Shown here: positions 19,172 through 29,569 of the stretch, piece by piece
Numbering within the stretch: position 1 is the first letter of the stretch
Layout of the letters: every line of letters starts with the position of its first letter
From: Pseudomonas sp. FP198
GTDB taxonomy: Bacteria > Pseudomonadota > Gammaproteobacteria > Pseudomonadales > Pseudomonadaceae
Assembly (NCBI RefSeq): GCF_030687895.1
Contig: NZ_CP117452.1
Location: 186,001-250,000 of the forward strand
Length of the DNA stretch: 64,000 bases
Reading direction: 5' to 3'
The notes under the pieces: model-generated
The model's database searches: none
Seen by the model: only the letters and a program-made list of their open reading frames with translations
Told to the model about the DNA's origin: nothing
Made by a program: the position numbers and the translations under genes

Positions 19172-20642
19172 TCAAAGCGATGTCCCAGCTTTGCAGGGTG
19201 GTGCCCAGGGTTTGATCCAGTTCCGCCTGGGCGTTGAGGTAACTGATGAGTGCCGCCAATCGGGCACTTTGCACCATGCGCAGGTCATTTTCGAAGCTGA
19301 GAACCTGAAAGTTGCTCGAACGCCCCACGGTGAGTTTTTCTTGCTCGATGTCGAGCTTTCGCTGGGACAACTCCTCGGCGCGCCGGGCGATTTGATACTG
19401 TCGCCAGCGCGCGCCGATGTCGCGTACCGCGTTGGTCACGTCACGCTGCAGTTCCTGGCGGGCCTCCTGCGTACGGACCTGCTGGTTCTCCACGCCGACC
19501 CGGGCCTGGACATCAGCCTGGCGGGCGCTCAGGTCGCCGATCGGAATCTCCACCTGCATGCCTACGTAGTTCTCCCAGCTTCGGGTGCTGCCGTGGAGGT
19601 TGTTGCGGTCACGGACCTGACCGCCGCCGCCGACCAACGAGACATCCCACAGACGCTCGTTGCGTGCCACGACCCGGTTGATCCGGGCCTGCTGGCCGGC
19701 GATCAGTTGGATGAGGTAGGTCGGTTGCAATGCTTCGGCCTGGAGGACGGCCTGCGCAGTGTCGATGTCGAGGGGCGCGGCTTGCATGGCCTCGCTGGCA
19801 ATGATTGGCGTGTCGAGGTCCAGTGCAAGCAGTTGCAACAATGCCAGGCGAGCGGTTTCCAGTTGGTTGCGGGCGTCTTCGTGGCTCAGCTCCTGGTTGG
19901 CGACTTCGGCCTCGGTCTGGACGATCTCGAACGCGGCCATGCGCCCGGCGTCGATCATTGCCTGGTTGACGCCGAGCAGTTGGCGCGCCCGCGCCAAAGC
20001 GTTGCTGGAAATGTTCAGCTGTTCCTGAGCCTGCAGCAGCGTGCGGTAGGCGGTAATTATCCGGGTGATCGTCTGCGCCACGCGGTCCTTCAGCGCCAGG
20101 CGGTTGATCTGCTCGCTCAGGCGCGCCAGTTGTACTGGGGCGGTGGCGACATCGCGGCCGGCGCCGCGCAGCAGCGGCTGGATGATCGTGATATTGGCGC
20201 CGTCATTGCGTGTCAGTCCCGCCCTGTCGGCATCGGTCTGGCGCCAGGTCCAGCCCAGGCCGACGCGCGTGCCGTAAGGGGTAAGCAGCGTTGAAACCGG
20301 TGCGATCTCACCTTGCCGAGAGCGATCGAGCTGGTTATGGCTGGACAGGTAACTGCCGCGCACGAACAACTTGGGGCTGAAGCGGTCCTCGGCCACGCGC
20401 AAAGCGAATTTCTCGCCGATCCGTTCGAGATAAGCGCTGCGAATGGCGCGGTTGTCGCGTAGTCCCAGGTAGATCGCATCGCTGAGGGTCAGGGTGATGG
20501 CGTGAGCCTTGAGCGAGGCGCTGGCGACAGCCGCCGAGGGAGTGCCTGGCCGAGTCGCCTGTGACGGCGACAGCGCTGTATCTGCCAGCACCGCCCCATT
20601 GGGCGGCGTCAGCAGCAAGGCAACCACCCAGGCTTTAATCAT
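19164..20642 (-). CDS. TolC-family outer-membrane efflux protein
   Basis: This 492-residue protein has a signal peptide (about residues 1-20, ending AVLAD). Two OEP repeats follow, each opening with the typical DAIYLGLRDNRAIRSAYLE-like helix start and containing long coiled-coil segments (LARARQLLGVNQAMIDAGRM; QRKLDIEQEKLTVGRSS). It forms the trimeric exit duct of a tripartite exporter. It overlaps the permease upstream and the adaptor downstream by 8 bases each, which argues for a fixed partnership. No lipobox cysteine is present. Confidence 0.9.
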   Translation of the reverse strand: MIKAWVVALLLTPPNGAVLADTALSPSQATRPGTPSAAVASASLKAHAITLTLSDAIYLGLRDNRAIRSAYLERIGEKFALRVAEDRFSPKLFVRGSYLSSHNQLDRSRQGEIAPVSTLLTPYGTRVGLGWTWRQTDADRAGLTRNDGANITIIQPLLRGAGRDVATAPVQLARLSEQINRLALKDRVAQTITRIITAYRTLLQAQEQLNISSNALARARQLLGVNQAMIDAGRMAAFEIVQTEAEVANQELSHEDARNQLETARLALLQLLALDLDTPIIASEAMQAAPLDIDTAQAVLQAEALQPTYLIQLIAGQQARINRVVARNERLWDVSLVGGGGQVRDRNNLHGSTRSWENYVGMQVEIPIGDLSARQADVQARVGVENQQVRTQEARQELQRDVTNAVRDIGARWRQYQIARRAEELSQRKLDIEQEKLTVGRSSNFQVLSFENDLRMVQSARLAALISYLNAQAELDQTLGTTLQSWDIALND

Positions 20643-21829
20643 CCCGCAGCGCCTGCACCGGCTGCAGGCGCGCGGCGGACAGCGCCGGGCTCAGGCCAAA
20701 GAGCAACCCCGTGAGCAGCGCACCGCCCATGCCCAGCGGCAGTGAAAGGGGCGAGAACGTGAAATCCATCCAGCCTGACAGCAAGACGAACAGCCAGCCG
20801 GTTGCCACTCCGAGCAGAGCGCCGGTGGACGCTCCGGCGACTGTCAGCACCATGGCTTCCAGCAGAAACAGCCAGGCGATGTCCCGCGGGCGTGCACCCA
20901 GTGCCATGCGCACGCCGATTTCGCCGCGACGTTCAGCGACGTTCATCAACATGATGTTCATCACGCCGACGCCACCGACCAGGAGCGAAATTCCCCCCAG
21001 CCCTGCCAGCAACCAGGAGAACAACTGCGATTGCTGGGCGAGACCGGCGAGTAACCGCTGCGGGACCTGCACGTCGATCTCCCGACCGGGCAAGGATGTC
21101 AGCAGGAAGTCATGCAGTTTTGGGGCTAGGGTTTGTGAGTCCACGCCTTCCTGGCTACGCACCAGCACAGTGCCGATTTGCGGTGCGGGAACGAGGCGGC
21201 GCATGCCCTCGATCGGCACCAGGATGCTGTCATCGATGGGCAGCGGCAGCAGCGGGTTTTGACCATGGCTGTGGAGTATGCCGATCACCTGAAACAGATA
21301 GCCGGCCAGTTGCAACGTATCACCCAGCGCGACGGGGGCGTGCTGAGCGGCCAACGTCGCGCCGAGCACTGCGTGGGTGCTCTGGGCATCGTAGCGGCTG
21401 AGGAATCGTCCTTGCTTCGGCTGCAGGCCAAGCACCGAGGCTATTTCCGGGTCGACCCCGGCCAGCAGGGTGCTGAGCGGTCGCCCATGCATGCTTGCCG
21501 GCACTGAGGCCAGGTTCAGGGCGCTGACCGCCAGCACCTCAGGTAACACCTCGCGAAGGGCCTGGTTATCGAGATTGGTCGGGGCATGCCCCGACACTCC
21601 CTTGTTCGAGGCCGGCTTCACGTCGGCGACCAGCAGGTCGCTGCCCATCGCCTGGAATACCTCCATGCTCCGGGCTTGGGCGTTGTGGCCAATGTTCAGC
21701 AGCGCAACTACCGCCGCGCAGCCAACCGCGATACCCAGCAATGCCAGCAAGGCTCGTCGTCCCAGGCGGCGCAGGCTGTCGAGGGCCTCGGTCAGCAGTT
21801 GCCAGGGTAACGGTCCGTAGCGAGTCGAC

Positions 21830-21837
<8 letters not shown>
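20635..21837 (-). CDS. MacB/FtsX-type ABC permease
   Basis: This 400-residue permease has one N-terminal transmembrane helix (LRRLGRRALLALLGIAVGCAAVVALL). A large MacB-type periplasmic domain follows (about 50-260, with MGSDLLVADVKPASNKG and VLGLQPKQGRFLS). Three C-terminal FtsX helices (GGISLLVGGVGVMNIMLMNV, then AERRGEIGVRMALGARPRDI) complete the fold. MacB-type pumps work mechanically on periplasmic substrates, pushing peptides or siderophores through TolC. Unlike MacB or PvdT, the ATPase is a separate gene here. Confidence 0.92.
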
Positions 21838-22531
<694 letters not shown>

Positions 22532-22548
22532 TCGTTGTCCATCGTGAG

Positions 22549-22577
22549 CGAGCCCCCTTTCGTGGAAAGGGGGCTCG
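22549..22577 (-). promoter_or_regulatory. Strong intra-operon hairpin before the ABC exporter genes
   Basis: CGAGCCCCCTTT and AAAGGGGGCTCG pair perfectly (12 bp) around a 5-base loop. It lies in the 58-base gap between the 264-residue gene and the ATPase. No T run follows on the minus strand, so it is not a standard terminator. A partial terminator or an RNA-stability hairpin setting different expression of the two parts is plausible. Confidence 0.6.
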
Positions 22578-22589
22578 GTTGATGCCTGC

Positions 22590-23384
22590 TCAGGCGTCTG
22601 TCGCGGGCGTTTCGGGTTTTTTCTTATCCTGCTGTGCGAGCATCAGCTCAACCAGCGATTGCCATGGGGGCATTCCTTCGTCGCTGCCACTTAACCTCCG
22701 CGCTTTGGCCAATTCGGCGCTCTTGATCTGTTGAGTAAAGTCGGCTTCGTAATCGCCGAGCATCAGAGACTCCTGAATGGGGGGCAGGCTTTTGTAGTAA
22801 TTGAGAACATCCCTGATGGTCTCCGGGGATACATCCCCGTTGCGGTGATACTCGTCCATCAGCTTATTGGTGACTGTGAGGGCCCAGGCTCCGTGCGCGT
22901 CGCTATAGGTTTCCCATGCCACTCTGCGTTCGTTGTGGGTAAAGTCACCGCTGTCGTCATAGATGATCAGCGTCAGTTGCTCGATGGAAAGGTCCTCGAA
23001 CGGGTTGACGCCCTTCTTGTTGAGGAAGTTCGTTGCCTGCTGTGCCTGATCCAGGCGCTGCGGATCGTCCGAGGGCGGCACTTCGGCGTCGCGGATTTCC
23101 TTGTTTTTCGCGAAATAGGGGACGAAGAAATCTTGCGTGGAACGCCGGGCAATGTCCGCCAAGCCTGCACGGTTATTGCTGGCGTCCCGCTCCGCAGCGC
23201 GTGCTGCTGCGTCGCTGAGCAGCTGTGCCATTGGCGAAAGTCGGGCGGTGGTATTGCCGCTCAAGGCGCCGGGTTGTACCTCGCTCGTCGGGCCGGCGCC
23301 GACCTTGTCGGTTGGCTCTAGCGGGCTTGCGGTGGCTTTCAGGTTCGTTGCGTAGTGCGGGCGTGCGCCGTTGATACCATCCAT
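22590..23384 (-). CDS. Uncharacterised 264-residue protein upstream of the exporter
   Basis: I do not recognise a named domain. The start is the ATG at 23384, where GGAGG lies 6 bases upstream; 30 more open codons precede it without support. The N-terminal 65 residues are Ala/Thr/Pro-rich and look disordered. The rest is helical, with SPMAQLLSDAAARAAERD, then NPFEDLSIEQLTLIIYDDSGDFTHNERR, LMDEYHRNGDVS and VLNYYKSLPPI, and a Lys/Pro/Thr tail. No signal peptide or membrane helix is seen. I recall similar hypothetical proteins in several Pseudomonas genomes. Its place at the head of the exporter operon suggests a substrate, regulator or accessory factor, which is inference only. Confidence 0.7.
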   Translation of the reverse strand: MDGINGARPHYATNLKATASPLEPTDKVGAGPTSEVQPGALSGNTTARLSPMAQLLSDAAARAAERDASNNRAGLADIARRSTQDFFVPYFAKNKEIRDAEVPPSDDPQRLDQAQQATNFLNKKGVNPFEDLSIEQLTLIIYDDSGDFTHNERRVAWETYSDAHGAWALTVTNKLMDEYHRNGDVSPETIRDVLNYYKSLPPIQESLMLGDYEADFTQQIKSAELAKARRLSGSDEGMPPWQSLVELMLAQQDKKKPETPATDA

Positions 23385-23407
23385 TGTTTTGCCTCCATCT
23401 CTAAGCT

Positions 23408-23430
23408 GCGGTGCGCTGTAAGCGCACCGC
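23408..23430. promoter_or_regulatory. Hairpin between the secreted protein gene and the 264-residue gene
   Basis: GCGGTGCGCT-GTA-AGCGCACCGC is a perfect 10-bp stem with a 3-base loop in the 104-base gap. No T run is present on either side. It could be a protein-binding palindrome or an RNA hairpin near the 5' end of the 264-residue message. Confidence 0.45.
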
Positions 23431-23488
23431 ATTCGATCAGGCCAGGACTGCCTCGGATTTACCCTCCAAGGCAAACCTGGCCGGCCTT

Positions 23489-23920
23489 TTACTGGATCGT
23501 GAACTCAATGTTCCACGAGTGATCGGACGCGTTTATCGCGGTAATCGTCGCATTGCAGCGGACTCGGCCGGTGGCCTGCGCGTCCTTGGTCCATTTAGGC
23601 AGCTTGGGGTTGGTGTAGAAGGTGCTGAACACGCAAGTTTTGCCGTCGGCGCCATAACGGACGACCGCGGTGGCAATCGCAGGGTTGCGCTGGTCCCGCA
23701 CCACGAAGTTAAAAGATTCTTGCGGCTTGATCGTATCTGCAGGCTTGGGTGTCGCATTAGCGTGGGTGAGGGCTTCGTTGTTGCCCTGGAACGAATACTT
23801 GACCGTCGCGCTGCTGAGGTTCTTGACGGTAACCCGTATCAATGGACCTGCTTGCGCTGCACCAGCGACGAGCAGGGAGCAGACGGCGAAAGCCGCGACG
23901 CTGCATTTTTTCAATTGCAT
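23489..23920 (-). CDS. Uncharacterised 143-residue secreted protein
   Basis: A Sec signal peptide is clear (CSVAAFAVCSLLVAGAAQA, cleaved before GPL). The mature part of about 119 residues looks like a small beta-sandwich, with IRVTVKNLSSATVKYSFQG, then FVVRDQRNPAIATAVVRYG and a final HSWNIEFTI. Two mature cysteines (in KTCVFS and RCNATI) could form one disulfide. It heads the leftward group of genes ending in the exporter, 104 bases from the next gene. No function is recognised; the fold impression suggests a periplasmic or secreted binding protein. Confidence 0.65.
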   Translation of the reverse strand: MQLKKCSVAAFAVCSLLVAGAAQAGPLIRVTVKNLSSATVKYSFQGNNEALTHANATPKPADTIKPQESFNFVVRDQRNPAIATAVVRYGADGKTCVFSTFYTNPKLPKWTKDAQATGRVRCNATITAINASDHSWNIEFTIQ

Positions 23921-24320
23921 GCCGTTTTACCTGTTTGACATGTTCGTATGTCGCACGACGGACAGCCGTCCGCCTTGCCCGGTTTACAGCCTTGATGCTG
24001 GCTGCATGTCCATTCCGGTTACTTCGCATCGACCCCTTTGGTTGAAAGGGCCGGCTTGCGCAAAGTCCAGCTCGTTAGCGCATTCCATTACGAAGATTTA
24101 GCGGCGAATGCCAGGGAAGCTTTAACGGGATTTTGGATAAGATTCGCGTATTCGACGAATTTAGGAGGTTTTTGTAGGATTTTTCGAGAATATGGCGCAT
24201 CGCGGCTGATGCGCCGAACTCATCCGGAAGAGAAAGGGCGAGAGAAAGTTTCCCGCTATTGGGTGGCCGCAAGTAAAAACCGAAAATCGCCGCCCTGAGC
24301 GATGCCTTCAGAAGTATGCG
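23921..24320. other. 400-base A/T-rich gap between the accessory block and ubiK
   Basis: No convincing gene is seen. Short frames here lack ribosome sites and homology. The region is A/T-richer than the core genes and should hold the promoter of the leftward unknown/exporter genes as well as the right junction of the accessory block. I found no att-like direct repeat or transposase fragment. Confidence 0.5.
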
Positions 24321-24581
24321 TTATTTGGTCGGTGGATTCAGCCTCGCCTCCAACTCCGCCACCTTCGCCTCCAGGCTTTCCAACCGCGCCCGAGTACGGG
24401 CCAGCACCACCATCTGACTGTCAAATTCTTCCCGGCTTACCAAGTCCAGCTTGCTGAACCCGCTTTGCAATAAAGCCTTGAACTGGCTTTCGATTTCGCT
24501 TTTGGGTAGAGGGGTGTCGCCACTCAAGAGGCGGGAGGCGTGGCCGCTCAGGGCGTCGAGGAGATCTTTGGGGGCAAGCAT
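24321..24581 (-). CDS. ubiK: Ubiquinone biosynthesis accessory factor UbiK
   Basis: This 86-residue protein of the UbiK/YqiC (BMFP) family has an N-terminal amphipathic helix (LLDALSGHASRLLSG). The conserved SEIESQFKALLQSGFSKLDLVSREEFD region and a C-terminal coiled coil (VLARTRARLESLEAKVAELEARL) follow. It trimerises and helps assemble the aerobic ubiquinone synthesis complex with UbiJ. In PAO1 the equivalent gene PA5289 lies next to comM and divergent from glnK. Here divergence from glnK is kept, but comM is displaced by the accessory block. Confidence 0.9.
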   Translation of the reverse strand: MLAPKDLLDALSGHASRLLSGDTPLPKSEIESQFKALLQSGFSKLDLVSREEFDSQMVVLARTRARLESLEAKVAELEARLNPPTK

Positions 24582-24632
24582 GGCTGGTGTCCTGGAAACG
24601 ATGGCGGGCAGTGTATCACGCAGGGTCTATAG

Positions 24633-25334
<702 letters not shown>

Positions 25335-25368
25335 GCCGCCAAACCCCAACGCCCCAGGAGAAAACAAT

Positions 25369-26703
25369 ATGACTCTGCGTAAATTCGCAGGGCTAGGAGC
25401 CCTGTTGTCCTTCGTAATGCCTGGCCTGGCCATGGCAGAAGAAGCGGCAGCCCCAGTCCTCAATTCCGGCGATACCGCCTGGATGCTGACGGCCACGATT
25501 CTTGTCCTGTTCATGACCATTCCCGGCCTTGCGCTGTTCTACGGCGGCATGGTTCGGTCGAAAAACATTCTTTCCGTGATGATGCAGTGCTTCGCCATTA
25601 CCGGTCTGATCAGCGTGTTGTGGGTCATCTACGGCTACAGCATCGCGTTCGACACTACCGGCATGGAGCAGGGCGTCGTCAACTTCAACTCCTTCGTCGG
25701 TGGCCTGGGCAAAGCGTTCCTGGCGGGCGTCACCCCGGCCAGCATCACCGGCCCGGCGGCGTTGTTCCCTGAAGCAGTCTTCATCACCTTCCAGATGACC
25801 TTCGCGATCATCACCCCGGCCCTGATCGTCGGCGCGTTCGCCGAGCGGATGAAGTTCTCCGCCATGCTGATCTTCATGGGCGTGTGGTTCACCCTGGTGT
25901 ACGCGCCGATTGCGCACATGGTCTGGTCCGGCAACGGCGGCCTGATGTGGGACTGGGGTGTACTGGACTTCGCCGGTGGCACCGTGGTGCACATCAACGC
26001 CGGTATCGCAGGCCTGGTGGCGTGCCTGGTACTGGGCAAGCGCAAAGGCTTCCCGACCACGCCGATGGCGCCGCACAACCTGGGTTACACCCTGATGGGC
26101 GCGGCCATGCTGTGGGTGGGCTGGTTCGGTTTCAACGCCGGTTCCGCCGTCGCGGCCAACGGCACCGCCGGCATGGCGATGCTGGTCACCCAGATCGCCA
26201 CCGCAGCCGCCGCGCTGGGCTGGATGTTCGCCGAGTGGATCACCCACGGCAAGCCAAGCGCACTGGGCATCGCCTCGGGCGTCGTGGCCGGCCTGGTTGC
26301 AATCACTCCCGCGGCCGGTACCGTGGGCCCGATGGGCGCCCTGGTCATCGGTCTGGCGGCTGGCGTGGTGTGCTTCTTCTGCGCCACCACCCTCAAGCGC
26401 AAGCTCGGCTATGACGACTCCCTGGACGCCTTTGGCGTGCATGGCATCGGCGGTATCCTCGGCGCCATCCTGACCGGCGTGTTCGCAGCGCCGGCCCTGG
26501 GCGGCTTCGGCACCGTGACCGATATCGGTGCGCAAGTGTGGATTCAGTTCAAAGGCGTAGGCTTCACCGTGATCTACACGGCGGTTGTCACCTTCATCAT
26601 CCTCAAGGTCCTCGACGCCGTCATGGGTCTTCGGGTCTCCGAGGAAGAAGAGGCCGTGGGCCTGGACCTGGCCCAGCACAACGAACGTGGTTACAACCTG
26701 TAA
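25369..26703 (+). CDS. amtB: Ammonium transporter AmtB
   Basis: This 444-residue channel has a cleavable signal peptide (LSFVMPGLAMA) and eleven transmembrane helices. Conserved stretches include ALFYGGMVRSKN, the phenylalanine gate region, the pore histidine in DFAGGTVVHINAG, and the second pore histidine in DAFGVHGIGGILG. The start follows an AGGAG box. It imports ammonium and is closed by GlnK, encoded directly upstream. A strong terminator follows. Confidence 0.97.
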   Translation: MTLRKFAGLGALLSFVMPGLAMAEEAAAPVLNSGDTAWMLTATILVLFMTIPGLALFYGGMVRSKNILSVMMQCFAITGLISVLWVIYGYSIAFDTTGMEQGVVNFNSFVGGLGKAFLAGVTPASITGPAALFPEAVFITFQMTFAIITPALIVGAFAERMKFSAMLIFMGVWFTLVYAPIAHMVWSGNGGLMWDWGVLDFAGGTVVHINAGIAGLVACLVLGKRKGFPTTPMAPHNLGYTLMGAAMLWVGWFGFNAGSAVAANGTAGMAMLVTQIATAAAALGWMFAEWITHGKPSALGIASGVVAGLVAITPAAGTVGPMGALVIGLAAGVVCFFCATTLKRKLGYDDSLDAFGVHGIGGILGAILTGVFAAPALGGFGTVTDIGAQVWIQFKGVGFTVIYTAVVTFIILKVLDAVMGLRVSEEEEAVGLDLAQHNERGYNL

Positions 26704-26715
26704 TCGCACTGCAAT

Positions 26716-26747
26716 AAAAAATGCCCGGTTCGCCGGGCATTTTTTTG
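26716..26747 (+). terminator. Rho-independent terminator after amtB
   Basis: The stem ATGCCCGG-TTCG-CCGGGCAT is flanked by A and T runs, starting 12 bases after the amtB stop. Confidence 0.93.
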
Positions 26748-26916
26748 TCTGGAATTTGTCATTGCTCACAGGGCGTGCTGGTTTTTCCGACGCCTTTTGT
26801 TGTGTATGCGACACGGGTTTTTCTACCGCCAAAGACTTACAGGAAAGCAGGAATATTAGGCCCTTTGTTTTTTCCCAGAGCGCGCTAGAATGCGCGCCGA
26901 ACGTGCGGAGAACTGT

Positions 26917-27342
26917 ATGTGGCAACAGACGCTGATAACCCTTCGGGCAAGGCCCCGGGGCTTTCATCTGGTGACGGACGAGTTGCTCGCCGGCCTGCCT
27001 GAACTCAAGGCATGTCGTGTCGGTCTGTTGCATCTGTGGCTGCAGCACACCTCGGCCTCGCTGACCATCAACGAGAACGCCGATCCGGCGGTACGTCGAG
27101 ACTTCGAACGATTTTTCAATCGGCTGATCCCACAAGGAACCGCCGACTATGAGCACAACGACGAAGGCCTGGACGACCTCCCGGCGCACTTCAAGGCCAG
27201 CGTGCTGGGATGTCAGCTCAGTCTTCCGGTGACGGCGGGACGGTTGGCGTTGGGCACCTGGCAAGGTGTTTATCTGGGCGAGCACCGTGATCATGGCGGT
27301 GCTCGTAAAGTCCTCGCCACCTTGCACGGTGAAGGGGCATGA
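26917..27342 (+). CDS. YjbQ/UPF0047 family protein
   Basis: This 141-residue protein has the UPF0047 signatures [14 protein letters not shown] and [17 protein letters not shown], which supply the conserved metal-site histidines. E. coli YjbQ has weak thiamine-phosphate synthase activity in vitro; the true function is uncertain. The ATG at 26917 (MWQQTL) is preferred over an upstream ATG at 26890, because CGGAGA lies 7-8 bases before it and the family begins here. It occupies the PAO1 PA5286 position between amtB and sutA. Confidence 0.9.
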   Translation: MWQQTLITLRARPRGFHLVTDELLAGLPELKACRVGLLHLWLQHTSASLTINENADPAVRRDFERFFNRLIPQGTADYEHNDEGLDDLPAHFKASVLGCQLSLPVTAGRLALGTWQGVYLGEHRDHGGARKVLATLHGEGA

Positions 27343-27443
27343 CCGCTGATGCTTGGCGGATGTTGAATTTTTTCTGGCAGCCTTCGACAGATGGCGAAGC
27401 TGGGCTATAACTAATCTGCTTTTCGCAAGTCATGAGGTAGAAC

Positions 27444-27767
27444 ATGAGCGACGATGATCTGGAAAACGACGACCTCGAAGTAGGTGATGAAGACGAGGCC
27501 GAAGAAGGCCTCGAAGCGGCGGCTGAAGACGTCGCTGACGATGACGGTGCCGATGTTCCGGTCCCGACCGCCAAAGGCAAGGCCAAGGCGGCGGTATCGG
27601 TCGACGAGTTGCCGAGCGTAGAGGCCAAGAACAAGGAGCGTGATGCGCTCGCCAAGGCCATGGAGGAATTCCTGGCCCGGGGTGGCAAGGTGCAGGAAGT
27701 GGAGGCCAATGTGGTCGCCGATCCGCCCAAGAAGCCTGACAACAAGTACGGCAGCCGCCCGATCTGA
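27444..27767 (+). CDS. sutA: RNA polymerase-binding regulator SutA
   Basis: This small acidic protein (107 residues) has a disordered N-terminal tail almost wholly of Asp/Glu/Ala (about 1-40). A short helical core follows (KNKERDALAKAMEEFLARGG), and the C-terminus VVADPPKKPDNKYGSRPI is distinctive. This matches SutA of P. aeruginosa, which binds RNA polymerase and aids transcription during slow growth and starvation. Position next to yjbQ also fits. It has its own terminator. Confidence 0.92.
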   Translation: MSDDDLENDDLEVGDEDEAEEGLEAAAEDVADDDGADVPVPTAKGKAKAAVSVDELPSVEAKNKERDALAKAMEEFLARGGKVQEVEANVVADPPKKPDNKYGSRPI

Positions 27768-27786
27768 GTATCTGCCCTTGCTTGCT

Positions 27787-27817
27787 GAAAAAGCCCGCCG
27801 TCGCTGCGGGCTTTTTC
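27787..27817 (+). terminator. Rho-independent terminator after sutA
   Basis: A hairpin AAAAAGCCCGC...GCGGGCTTTTT lies about 20 bases after the sutA stop. Confidence 0.9.
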
Positions 27818-27853
27818 ATGGGTCGGATAAAGTTCAGGGGCCGCACACCGATC

Positions 27854-27940
27854 CTGTGGGAGCGAGCTTGCTCGCGATAGCGGTGGGTCTGTTGACATCG
27901 ATGTGGGATCTGCCGCCGCCTTCGCGAGCGGGCTCCCACG
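27854..27940. repeat. REP doublet, GTGGGAGCGAG family
   Basis: CTGTGGGAGCGAGCTTGCTCGCGA and an inverted, more diverged copy (TTCGCGAGCGGGCTCCCAC) lie between the convergent sutA and HAD genes. Confidence 0.88.
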
Positions 27941-27966
27941 CAGGCGGCGTTGTGGTTGTCGGGGGC

Positions 27967-28671
27967 TCAGCGCGGGTTATGCCATCCGGCCAACAACCCC
28001 GGCAGTTCGGTCAGGCTGCGGATTTCTGCATCCGGCGCATGGTCGGCATCCCACGCCTTGCCTGTCGGGTTGAACCACACTGCGCGCAGGCCGGCCTGTT
28101 GGGCGCCGGCGATGTCGTCGCCCGGGTGATCGCCGATGTGCACGGCGGTCTGCGCGGTGGCGCCGCCGCGTTGCAGGGCTTCGTGAAACAGTCGGGCGTC
28201 GGGTTTGGCGATGCCGATATCTTCGGCGCACAGAGCGAACTTGAAATAATCCGCCAGCCCCAGGCGCCGCACGTCGGCATTGCCATTGGTGACGACGCCA
28301 AGGGCGTAGTCATTGGCGAGCAATTCCAGGGTCGGCTGCACCTCGGGAAAGACCTCCAGTTGATGGCGGGCATGCAAGAAGGCCTCGAATCCCTGGTCTG
28401 CCAGCTCCGAAGCCCGCCATTGGTCATAGCCGGCGTCTTGCAGCGCCCGGAACAGCACGCGTCGGCGCAAGGCACTGATGCGGTGCTTGAGGTCCGGCTC
28501 TTCGCTGAGCACTTGCGTGCGGATCGCCCACAAGCGCTCCACCGGAAAGTCGCCCAGGTCCGGTGCGTTATCGGTCAGCCACTGACGTAATACGGCTTCG
28601 GCGCTGGCGATCACCGGGGCGGTGTCCCACAGGGTGTCGTCCAGGTCGAAAGTGATGAGTTCGATGGTCAT
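27967..28671 (-). CDS. HAD-superfamily phosphatase (YigB-like)
   Basis: This 234-residue HAD hydrolase has motif [11 protein letters not shown] (nucleophile Asp in DLD), motif II VVTNGNA, motif III lysine in [11 protein letters not shown] and motif [12 protein letters not shown]. The helical cap sits between motifs I and II. It resembles E. coli YigB, an FMN phosphatase that likewise lies downstream of xerC. The start ATG overlaps the xerC stop by 4 bases, so it is the last gene of the lptM-lysA-dapF-DUF484-xerC operon. Confidence 0.88.
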   Translation of the reverse strand: MTIELITFDLDDTLWDTAPVIASAEAVLRQWLTDNAPDLGDFPVERLWAIRTQVLSEEPDLKHRISALRRRVLFRALQDAGYDQWRASELADQGFEAFLHARHQLEVFPEVQPTLELLANDYALGVVTNGNADVRRLGLADYFKFALCAEDIGIAKPDARLFHEALQRGGATAQTAVHIGDHPGDDIAGAQQAGLRAVWFNPTGKAWDADHAPDAEIRSLTELPGLLAGWHNPR

Positions 28672-29567
28672 GATTCGTCGCCCTTGATGCGTTTGGCCCT
28701 GGGGTGGGCACTGTCATAGACCGTCGCCAGGTGTTGGAAATCCAGATGGGTATAGATCTGGGTGGTCTTGATGTCCGAGTGGCCGAGCAGTTCCTGGACG
28801 GCGCGCAGGTCCTGGGACGATTCGAGCAGGTGGCTGGCGAACGAATGTCGCAGCATGTGTGGATGCAGGTTCTGCCCAAGTTCGCGCTCACCGGCAGCCT
28901 TGACCCGCAGTTGTATCGCTCGCGGTCCGAGGCGCCGGCCTTGCTGGCTGACGAAGACCGCATCATCGGCCGGGTTGGCCATTGCCCGGAGCGGCAGCCA
29001 CAGTTCCAAGGCTTCCCGGGCCTTGCGGCCGATGGGCAGCAGGCGCGTCTTGCTGCCCTTGCCGTGCACCTGGACCATGCCGTCGGCCAGGTCCAGTTGT
29101 TCCAGATCCAGCCCGGTCAGCTCCGAAAGCCGCAGGCCCGAGGAGTAGAACAGCTCCAGGATTGCCTGGTCTCGTCGCGCCAGGAAGTCATCCTCGACGG
29201 CGCCCTCCAGCAATTGCAAGGCGCGGTCGGTGTCGAGGGTCTTGGGCAGCCGGCGCTCGCCCTTTGGCGGTGCCAGGCCGGTGGCCGGGTCGTGGTCGCA
29301 AAGGCCTTCACGGTTGAGGTACTGGTACAAGCCGCGCACCGCCGACAACAGTCGCGCCAGGCTGCGGGAGGATTGCCCTTGTTGATGCAGGCGGGCAATC
29401 AGGCTGCGCAGGCGTTGGATGTCCAGGGCCGACCAGCTGTCGATATTCTGTTTCTGGCACCAGCCTAGGACCTTTTCGAGGTCGCGGCGATAGGCCGACA
29501 AGGTGTGAGGCGACACCTGGCGCTCACTGCGCAGGTGCTCGCAGTAGGCGTCCAGTTGCCGTTCCAT
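28668..29567 (-). CDS. xerC: Tyrosine recombinase XerC
   Basis: This 299-residue recombinase has the full catalytic set: R146 (SSGLRLSEL), K170, H237 and R240 (HPHMLRHSF), H263 ([10 protein letters not shown]) and Y272 (IYTHLD). The N-terminal SAM-like core-binding domain spans residues 1-90. With XerD it resolves chromosome dimers at dif. It is not a mobile integrase: it sits in the conserved dapF-DUF484-xerC order, 2 bases from the DUF484 stop. Confidence 0.96.
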   Translation of the reverse strand: MERQLDAYCEHLRSERQVSPHTLSAYRRDLEKVLGWCQKQNIDSWSALDIQRLRSLIARLHQQGQSSRSLARLLSAVRGLYQYLNREGLCDHDPATGLAPPKGERRLPKTLDTDRALQLLEGAVEDDFLARRDQAILELFYSSGLRLSELTGLDLEQLDLADGMVQVHGKGSKTRLLPIGRKAREALELWLPLRAMANPADDAVFVSQQGRRLGPRAIQLRVKAAGERELGQNLHPHMLRHSFASHLLESSQDLRAVQELLGHSDIKTTQIYTHLDFQHLATVYDSAHPRAKRIKGDES

Positions 29568-29569
29568 CG

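Noticed and set aside
24038..24298. 86-codon plus-strand frame between the accessory block and ubiK
   Set aside because: No ribosome site, no homology recognised, and charged random-looking composition.
25393..27327. Minus-strand open frame of 644 codons opposite amtB and yjbQ
   Set aside because: It spans two well-supported plus-strand genes and their terminator; His/Gln/Gly-rich shadow.
28668..29567. Possible phage-type integrase marking a genomic island
   Set aside because: Motifs and the lysA-dapF-DUF484-xerC context identify the housekeeping XerC.
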